Source: Phoronis ovalis
Taxonomy: Eukaryota > Phoronida > Phoronidae
Assembly (NCBI GenBank): GCA_028565635.1
Contig: JAOXYB010036895.1
Location: forward strand, 2,724 to 13,666
Direction: 5' to 3'
DNA: 10,943 bases
Shown one piece after another: positions 7,973 to 10,943 of the stretch. Under the pieces are notes generated by a model. That model saw nothing but the letters and a program-made list of their open reading frames with translations, was not told the DNA's origin and did not search any database. The position numbers and the translations under genes were made by a program. The stretch's first letter is position 1; each line of letters starts with the position of its first letter.

Positions 7973-9842
7973 ATTTGATATCATCATTCTTATTACCATT
8001 TACTTTGTTTTCGCAACTCACGCGAGATGTCCAGATACCGAAACAGTTACTAAGGACTTTCTGGAGGCAAACTACGTGCGAAATACTACATTGATCGATT
8101 TGGACGGATGTTCGATTCGTTCAGTTGAGTTGGGGGCTTTTAAAATGTTTGCAGATCTCCTTGATCTATACATTTCTGACAACGAAATTTCTAATATAAA
8201 AAATGGAACGTTTGAGGGACTGGCCAATATGAGCAATAAACTACACCTGAATAATGATAGCATAGCAACTATTGAAAATGGCGCATTTAGTGAGTTGTCT
8301 CTATTGAAAAACCTGTCGCTTTCTTTCAATCCCTTATCGGTGATAGAAAACGGATTGTTTGACGGATTGGCCAGTCTACAGTATCTGTGGCTGTATGGCA
8401 TTAACATATCAACGGTTGAGAAAGGTATGTTTGCGATGTTATCTCAATTAAGCTTTCTTAATATTGGTGGTAATCAATTATTATTGGTAGAAAGCGGAAT
8501 GTTTGAAGGACTGACCAATCTACAGGTTTTGGCACTGCATAACAATACCATGACAACTATTGAAAAAGGTGCGTTTGCAGTGTTATCTCAGCTAAGGTAT
8601 CTTCATCTTGATGGAAATCGATTATCGGTGATAGAGCAAGGAATGTTTGAAGGACTGGCCAATTTAGAGACACTGGTCATGTATATAAATATAGTAACAA
8701 CTATTGAAAAAGGTGCGTTTGCTGTGTTATCTCAGCTAAGTTATCTTCGGCTTGATGGAAATCGATTATCGGTGATAGAGCAAGGAATGTTTGAAGGACT
8801 GGCCAATCTAAGGAATCTGTATCTGCATAATAATAGCATAGCAACTATTGAAAAGGGTGCGTTTGTGAAGGTGTCTCTACTAAAAACACTCTCGCTTAAT
8901 GATAACCATTTATCCGTGATAGAAAGCAGAACTTTCGAGGGATTAAGCAATCTAGAGCAACTATGGTTGTATAGCAATGACATAATAACTATAGAAAAGA
9001 GCACGTTTGTGGAATTGCCTTTACTAGAAACACTCTCGCTTCATTATAATAAATTATCGGTGATAGAAAGCAAAACGTTTGAGAGATTGAACAATCTTCT
9101 AGCACTGTGGCTGTATAATAATAGTATTACAACTGTTGAAGAAGGGGCGTTTGAAGGTTTGTTCAATCTGCAGTATATGTGGTTGCATAACAATTTAATA
9201 GCGAATATAACAGATGTTATGTTTGAAGGCTTGTATAGTCTTAAAAACCTCAGCCTTTCAAATAATAGAATAACAAGCCTGTCTGATGATGCAAAAGGGA
9301 TTATAAGCACGGAAAACATTGATTTATCAAACAATCCATTTCATTGTGATTGTTGTATGGTATGGCTTGTAAGTCTGGATATCACAAAATCTACAATAAA
9401 CTACACCTTGTCAACGATACACTGCCTCACTCCTTACAGATTAGCACTCATAAATAACAGAGATAAATTTTATTTCTGTGAAACAGCAAAAACTGATAAA
9501 TTCATTTCGTGTAATACAACAACATCGCAACAGACATCTTCGGCAGCAACAAGAGAATTTATCGTAGTAGTTATCGCAGGTTCAGTAGCTGGAGTCATAC
9601 TAATAGCTACTATAATCGGTATTATTGTCGTATTCATCATTCGTCGTCAGAAACAAAGACGTGATCAAAGAGAACACGCCCCTCCAGTGCCTATGCATGT
9701 CGTTTCTGAATATCTTAGAAATACGAGTTCAAACGATAGAAAGGCCATGCAAGATACCCGAGATACTCCTATATATGAAACGATACCAGAGTATACAAAC
9801 GAACCGGACATGTACAATGACACGTATTTGACATATTATTGA
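7973..9842 (+). CDS. Leucine-rich-repeat transmembrane receptor, main exon
   Basis: This exon carries residues 22-644 of a 644-residue type I membrane protein. In order: signal-peptide core (IIILITIYFVFATHA, cut probably after Ala39); a minimal N-cap with Cys41 and Cys68; about 17 LRRs of 24 residues with the pattern LxLxxNxLxxIExGxFxxL (about 62-475); an LRRCT cap with N-P-F-H-C-D-C-C (Cys480, 482, 483) then Cys506 and Cys524; a short Ser/Thr stalk; a membrane span at 551-578; a basic stop-transfer (RRQKQRR); and a 66-residue tail with PPVP and seven tyrosines. The frame stays open upstream of the first Val of the LRR block to the acceptor and has no ATG, so the start must come from an earlier exon; 6575-6639 fits in phase. 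There is no TIR, kinase or Ig domain. The family is LRR-only receptors, whose members recognise ligands or cell partners outside the cell. The ligand is unknown. Confidence 0.9.
8265..9272 (+). repeat. Seven 144-bp units coding paired LRRs
   Basis: The array keeps an exact 144-bp register at 8265, 8409, 8553, 8697, 8841, 8985 and 9129, with no indel. Each unit encodes two 24-residue LRRs of alternating type: a first with TTIEKGAF and a second with SVIExGxFEGL. Growth by duplication of a two-LRR unit explains this better than duplication of single repeats. The units at 8553 and 8697 differ at only 4 of their first 111 bases. Confidence 0.85.
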
Positions 9843-10107
9843 TTAGAACCATGCAATCTTACAAACATTAAAAATATTTTGAGTATTTAATTGTAACTGA
9901 CAATTTAGAATTGCTGGTTGTCAATCATGACGCCGCTTGAAGATTTTCACGAGTTGAGTAGCATAAAGTATTATTTAGTATGGAACCCTATTTTTCTTGC
10001 TTTCTACAGTCACGATATTCGTACCAATTCGCTATCTGTGTTAATTTTTGACATAATTAATTAATTTAAAATACATTTTCCTACAATATATACTGGTATT
10101 GTATATC
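9843..10107 (+). other. No gene recognised; 3' flank of the LRR gene
   Basis: AT-rich sequence after the receptor stop codon. An ATG at 9927 opens 17 codons to a GT at 9978 in phase 0, which would fit the doubtful exon at 10136, but neither its donor nor the acceptor is strong. Confidence 0.3.
9868..9873 (+). terminator. Candidate polyadenylation signal of the LRR gene
   Basis: ATTAAA, the commonest variant of AATAAA, lies 26 bases after the stop codon at 9842. The next canonical AATAAA is far away at 10685-10690. A leader-length 3' untranslated region this short is possible but not shown. Confidence 0.3.
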
Positions 10108-10260
10108 ATGGGAAAGGAAAGAAGAAAAAGTATAGTCATTGCTGATTATCCTCATCTTAGGCTACGTAGGATCAGGGCTCGGATGGCCTTCAGAAATTGC
10201 ATCTGCAGGAGGAGAGGACGGTGTAGAAGAAGGGGGAGAGGAGAGAGGGAAATACGTTAA
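10108..10260 (+). CDS. Doubtful 50-residue arginine-rich small ORF
   Basis: An ATG with A at -3 and G at +4 opens a 50-residue frame with 18 arginines and a C-terminal half containing C-I-C-R-R-R-G-R-C. The composition comes mostly from a purine-rich DNA tract, which yields arginine in one frame and Glu/Gly in another. A cationic cysteine-bearing peptide is possible, but there is no signal peptide and no homologue that I recognise. It overlaps a competing frame at 10136-10310, and at most one of the two is likely to be real. Confidence 0.2.
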   Translation: MGKERRKSIVIADYPHLRLRRIRARMAFRNCICRRRGRCRRRGRGEREIR

Positions 10261-10308
10261 TGTTAGAACCCCAACTGAGCCTACGAACCCTCCCAGCTTC
10301 AAGTGTTG
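10136..10308 (+). CDS. Doubtful partial exon: signal-like segment plus acidic linker
   Basis: The frame after AG at 10134-10135 reads a hydrophobic start (SLLIILILGYVGSGLG), then an acidic Gly/Glu stretch, a Pro/Thr segment and F-K-C, and runs out exactly at TG|GTAAGCAC, a good donor with phase 2. This looks like the first part of a small secreted cysteine-rich protein. Against it: there is no ATG in frame, the sequence before the acceptor is purine-rich rather than pyrimidine-rich, and nearby downstream acceptors mostly give TG|A, a stop. It may be a decayed or chance exon. Confidence 0.3.
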
Positions 10309-10310
10309 GT

Positions 10311-10860
10311 AAGCACCCTAATCGTGGTGGTGGTGGTGTTGGTGTAATTAAATGTACGTTAAATCGAAAACATATTTCGTTGAACAGTCAGCCAACTTTA
10401 CGGTTGGTTTTATTCTCTTCAGATTTGTATGATTGTATAGAAACACGTACTGCTTTTTGTTAGTTTCAGATTTTTAGTTTTATTATTATTATTGTTTATT
10501 TACATTCACCGGTATATGACAATTTAGGATGTTCGGATGCTTGTTTTCTATCAATATCATTCCTTAATCTTAATCTGATACTCCTAGTGTAAACCACAGA
10601 ATGATGTTTACCGAAAACTTTACAGTTTGTATAATCATTTAAATGTTGTTAAATTTAATTATAAACAGATAAATTTCAAGCAATAATAAAATTTGTTCCT
10701 CACTGTTTTGACCATGACTAACCCAACTCTCAGCAAGATGATGACGTGGACATTGACGTTATCAACTCTCATTCATGGCTATAAGAATAAGATGTGTATG
10801 CAGCAAACACCAATAGGCTATTTGCATGCACTTGAGGGCGTTACATATACAGAGTCACCC
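10311..10860. other. No gene recognised
   Basis: AT-rich sequence with a short GGT run (GGTGGTGGTGGTG near 10326-10338) and scattered acceptor-like pyrimidine tracts. The open frame from 10693 to the right edge has no recognisable motif. An AATAAA occurs at 10685-10690. Confidence 0.4.
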
Positions 10861-10867
10861 TTACTAA

Positions 10868-10943
10868 ATTCGTTAGAACTCGTTAGGAAACTTGAACTCG
10901 TTAGATCTTCGTTATTTAACGAGTTCAATTCGTTAGCCTAACG
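10868..10943. repeat. CGTTAG-rich repeat with nested palindromes, cut by the window edge
   Basis: CGTTAG or CGTTA recurs six times. TTGAACTCGTTA at 10892-10903 pairs exactly with TAACGAGTTCAA at 10917-10928 across 13 bases. The last 13 bases, CGTTAGCCTAACG, form a palindrome around one base. This looks like the end of a small inverted-repeat element or satellite that continues beyond the window. Confidence 0.55.

Noticed and set aside
8072-9334. Several minus-strand open frames opposite the LRR exon (8072-8407, 8741-9004, 9044-9334)
   Set aside because: They mirror the periodic LRR coding strand and have no signal, domain or splice support of their own.
9625-9831. Plus-strand open frame overlapping the receptor tail
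   Set aside because: It lies in another frame of the confirmed transmembrane and tail coding region and is a shadow.

Overview
The window is AT-rich, intron-containing animal DNA. GT-AG introns, a metazoan-type leucine-rich-repeat (LRR) membrane receptor, a short terminal-inverted-repeat element and simple tandem repeats all point to an invertebrate. A lophotrochozoan, probably a bivalve mollusc, is my best guess; it rests on general character and not on a species-specific marker.

Layout. 1-1009: no clear gene, with a dispersed GATCGAAC-type motif and a perfect 14-bp palindrome. 1010-2433, minus strand: a three-exon gene for a small secreted glycoprotein of about 162 residues that I do not recognise. 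Its last exon is present as two tandem copies of identical length (204 bp) that look like alternative terminal exons. 2434-6385: mostly non-coding, holding an inverted repeat (2871-2985), a roughly 370-bp inverted-repeat transposon with a 10-bp target duplication (3959-4352) and a 41-47 bp tandem repeat (4531-4694). 6386-9842, plus strand: a second gene, with an interferon-response-type site, a TATA box, a short first coding exon (6575-6639), a 1333-bp phase-2 intron and one large exon (7973-9842). Together the two exons encode a 644-residue type I membrane protein with signal peptide, about 17 LRRs, an LRRCT cap, one membrane span and a tyrosine-rich tail. 9843-10943: no firm gene. There is a short purine-rich stretch open in two frames (10108-10310) and a CGTTAG-rich palindromic repeat running off the right edge.

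The two genes are on opposite strands with divergent 5' ends, about 4.1 kb apart. Nothing in the sequence shows that they work together. The LRR protein looks like a cell-surface recognition receptor. The IRF/ISRE-like element 28 bp before its TATA box suggests immune-type control, by inference. The secreted protein has paired cysteines, N-glycosylation sequons and swappable C-terminal exons, which suggests a diversified extracellular ligand or binding protein, again by inference.
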